From JAAYRQ01 sp035647815 (lineage in GTDB: Bacteria > Bacillota > Syntrophomonadia > Syntrophomonadales > Syntrophomonadaceae): a stretch of 7,993 bases of DNA. Shown piece by piece: positions 6,533-7,993 of this stretch (position 1 is its first letter; each line of letters starts with the position of its first letter). The stretch is from NCBI GenBank assembly GCA_035647815.1, contig DASRMR010000011.1:1-7993 (forward strand), given 5' to 3'. The translations under genes and the position numbers were made by a program. The notes beneath the pieces were generated by a model. That model was not told the origin of the DNA and made no database searches. It saw only the letters and a list, made by a program, of their open reading frames with translations.

Positions 6533-7681
6533 TTGAAAAAGCATAGAAAATTAATCATGATACTAGTTATAGTATTTACTTTGACTTTTGGGACAGGTAT
6601 TTTACTCGGCAATCTTTTACAAAGCGGCTTTTTTAAAGAGTCTATCGAAGATAAAGCTCTTAAAGGTAAACCTATCAATATACTTGTAATGGGTATTGAT
6701 GCCAGGTCTGCTGAAGAAAATTCCCGTAGTGATACTATGATACTAGTCAGTATTGATCGTAAAACTAAAAAGGTAGCTATGGTCTGGATTCCACGTGATA
6801 CTAAGGTTGAAGTAGGATTAGGCCGTAGTGATAGAATAAATAGTATTAATCTAGTAAAAGGGCCTGAAGCAGCTTGTAATACGGTAGGAAAGTTGTTAGG
6901 AGTAAAGGTAGACTATTATGCAGTTATTAATTTCTCCGGTTTTATAAAAATCATAGATATTTTAGGTGGAGTCGAAGTAGATGTCGGTTTTAATATGAAC
7001 CATTATGACCCTGATCCTAAATTAGCTATTAACCTATCTAAGGGGAAACAGCTTTTGAATGGGCAAGATGCTCTAGGTTATGTAAGGTATCGGGGAGGCC
7101 CAACAGCTGATATAGGTAGAACTCAACGTCAGCAGACATTCATAAAAGCTGTTGCCAAAGAAATGTTTAGACCTAAGAATATTATAAAGCTACCTAAAAT
7201 ACTGCCTGAGGCATTTAGACAAGTTAAAACGAATATTCCGACTAATGATATCTTATATATTATTAATTTGGCTCGGGAATTTGATGCAGAAAGTGTAGTT
7301 ACTCAGACTCTGCCTGGTTACCCATTTACCGATCCACGTTCTGGAGCTAGTTATTGGGAAGCAGATAAAGAAATAGCTAAAGGTATTATCGATGATTTGT
7401 TTGCAGGTAAGACTTATGATGTGGCACAAGACCCTCCTAATTGGGTAAAGCCTGCCCCTAATATATATAAAGAGCCAGTTCTTGAAGATGAAGAAGCAGA
7501 TGAAATAGATGAAATAGATGAAACAGATGAAATAGATGGGGATAGTGCAGATGACGAAGATACAGTCGATATAGAGGATACCGAAAACATAGAAGTTGAT
7601 GATAAAAACGAAGAAGTTGAGGACACTGTAAATATAGAAGATACCGGAGATATCAGCTCAGAAGGATATATTATAGAGTGA
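6533..7681 (+). CDS. LytR-CpsA-Psr (LCP) family wall-polymer ligase with acidic C-terminal tail
   Basis: LCP enzymes attach teichoic acids, capsule or other anionic polymers from lipid carriers to peptidoglycan on the outer face of the membrane. The 382-residue protein has a basic N-terminus (KKHRK) and one membrane helix (about 7-27), giving cytoplasm-in, enzyme-out topology. The LCP domain (about 47-212) contains INILVMGIDAR, SRSDTMILVSID, the conserved Arg/Asp in WIPRDT (85-90), DRIN (100-103) and RYRGGPTADIGRTQRQQ (185-201), which hold the pyrophosphate- and lipid-binding residues of the family. From about residue 317 the tail is almost all Asp/Glu with Ile and Thr. The start is TTG at 6533, 8 bases after GGAG. 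An in-frame TTG at 6527 lies only 2 bases from GGAG and is less likely. It lies 55 bases after hflX, probably in the same transcript. Its polymer substrate is not predictable. Confidence 0.93.
   Translation: MKKHRKLIMILVIVFTLTFGTGILLGNLLQSGFFKESIEDKALKGKPINILVMGIDARSAEENSRSDTMILVSIDRKTKKVAMVWIPRDTKVEVGLGRSDRINSINLVKGPEAACNTVGKLLGVKVDYYAVINFSGFIKIIDILGGVEVDVGFNMNHYDPDPKLAINLSKGKQLLNGQDALGYVRYRGGPTADIGRTQRQQTFIKAVAKEMFRPKNIIKLPKILPEAFRQVKTNIPTNDILYIINLAREFDAESVVTQTLPGYPFTDPRSGASYWEADKEIAKGIIDDLFAGKTYDVAQDPPNWVKPAPNIYKEPVLEDEEADEIDEIDETDEIDGDSADDEDTVDIEDTENIEVDDKNEEVEDTVNIEDTGDISSEGYIIE
7499..7534 (+). repeat. Four tandem 9-bp units in the LCP acidic tail
   Basis: The unit GATGAAATA occurs at 7499-7507, 7508-7516 and 7526-7534, with a one-base variant (GATGAAACA) at 7517-7525 and a partial fifth unit after it. 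It encodes Asp-Glu-Ile/Thr triplets. Being a multiple of three, copy changes would lengthen or shorten the tail without a frameshift. Confidence 0.9.
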
Positions 7682-7683
7682 GT

Positions 7684-7723
7684 ATAATTAAGGGGATAGT
7701 AATCTAGCTATCCCCTTAATTAT
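7684..7723. terminator. Bidirectional intrinsic terminator between LCP gene and flavin reductase gene
   Basis: A perfect 16-bp stem, ATAATTAAGGGGATAG (7684-7699) with its exact complement at 7708-7723, encloses an 8-base loop. A T-rich run (TTATT) follows on the plus strand. The hairpin starts two bases after the LCP stop and touches the stop codon of the convergent minus-strand gene at 7726-7724. The A/T-rich stem base can supply U-rich sequence in both directions, so it probably ends both transcripts. Confidence 0.88.
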
Positions 7724-7993
7724 TTATTCGTTTAAATAACAGTCGAGGATTTCACCGTAGTACATTACATGATAATCTTCATCACTATAGAATCTATTTT
7801 TAATCTCTAAATCAAGATTATCGGGATCCATAGTTTGCTTGAAAACAGTTTTACATTCAAAAACTAAATTACAACCTGCAATAGCTGGACTTTTCACCTT
7901 TTTACTAGTTTGAATATCAATAGAAAACTCCTCGAACTTATTCATATCTCTACCTGACTTACTTCCTGCTTCCGCTAACATCTTTTTCATATC
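7724..7993 (-). CDS. Flavin reductase family protein (flavoredoxin-like), N-terminus beyond window
   Basis: Only the last 89 residues lie in the window, and the frame is open at the right edge. The Met codon at 7990 is internal, not the start. The fragment carries typical C-terminal features of the clostridial flavin reductase/flavoredoxin family: GSKSGRDMNKFEEF near its beginning, a PAIAGCNLVFECK segment (usual form PxIxEsPvNLECK), and DYHVMYYGEILDCY near the end (usual form HTMYYGEI). These small FMN-binding proteins (about 190 residues) pass electrons to partner enzymes; the partner here is unknown. The N-terminal flavin-binding part is not visible. It converges with the LCP gene and shares its terminator. 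The family call rests on remembered motifs and is fairly secure. Confidence 0.8.
   Translation of the reverse strand, partial: DMKKMLAEAGSKSGRDMNKFEEFSIDIQTSKKVKSPAIAGCNLVFECKTVFKQTMDPDNLDLEIKNRFYSDEDYHVMYYGEILDCYLNE

Noticed and set aside
7414..7626. Serine-rich minus-strand reading frame opposite the LCP tail
   Set aside because: It is the antisense shadow of the Asp/Glu repeat codons, with no ribosome binding site or recognisable domain.

Overview
The window is AT-rich DNA from a low-GC, Gram-positive-type (Firmicutes/Clostridia-like) bacterium. Four things point there: a pyruvate formate-lyase fermentation locus, strong AGGAGG-type ribosome binding sites, frequent TTG start codons, and a LytR-CpsA-Psr cell-wall enzyme. 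PFL and its radical-SAM activase are oxygen-sensitive, so an anaerobic or facultative fermentative life is likely. I cannot assign a genus.

Layout. Bases 1-2974 hold a minus-strand fermentation pair: pflB (pyruvate formate-lyase) followed by pflA (its activating enzyme), whose C-terminus runs off the left edge. The 88-bp gap between them carries a perfect 29-bp copy of the 3' end of pflB. Bases 2975-3460 are a roughly 485-bp divergent intergenic region. Its left part holds candidate pflB promoters. Its right part (about 3171-3420) has no convincing gene but holds several hairpins and nested long-range pairings that look like a structured RNA read on the plus strand, either a stand-alone ncRNA or the leader of the next gene.

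Bases 3461-7681 form a plus-strand cluster: an ABC-F translation factor, the ribosome-associated GTPase HflX (17-bp gap, probably one operon), then an LCP-family wall-polymer ligase with a long acidic tail. A perfect 16-bp-stem terminator at 7684-7723 ends this unit. It also serves the convergent minus-strand gene at the right edge, a partial flavin-reductase-family protein.

How they work together. pflB and pflA are one functional unit: radical enzyme and activase. The ABC-F protein and HflX both act on ribosomes, so their pairing behind a possible structured leader suggests a translation-stress or ribosome-recycling module. The LCP enzyme probably rides along as the last gene. Protein-family calls are firm. 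The RNA element, its promoters and the meaning of the 29-bp repeat are inference from the sequence alone.
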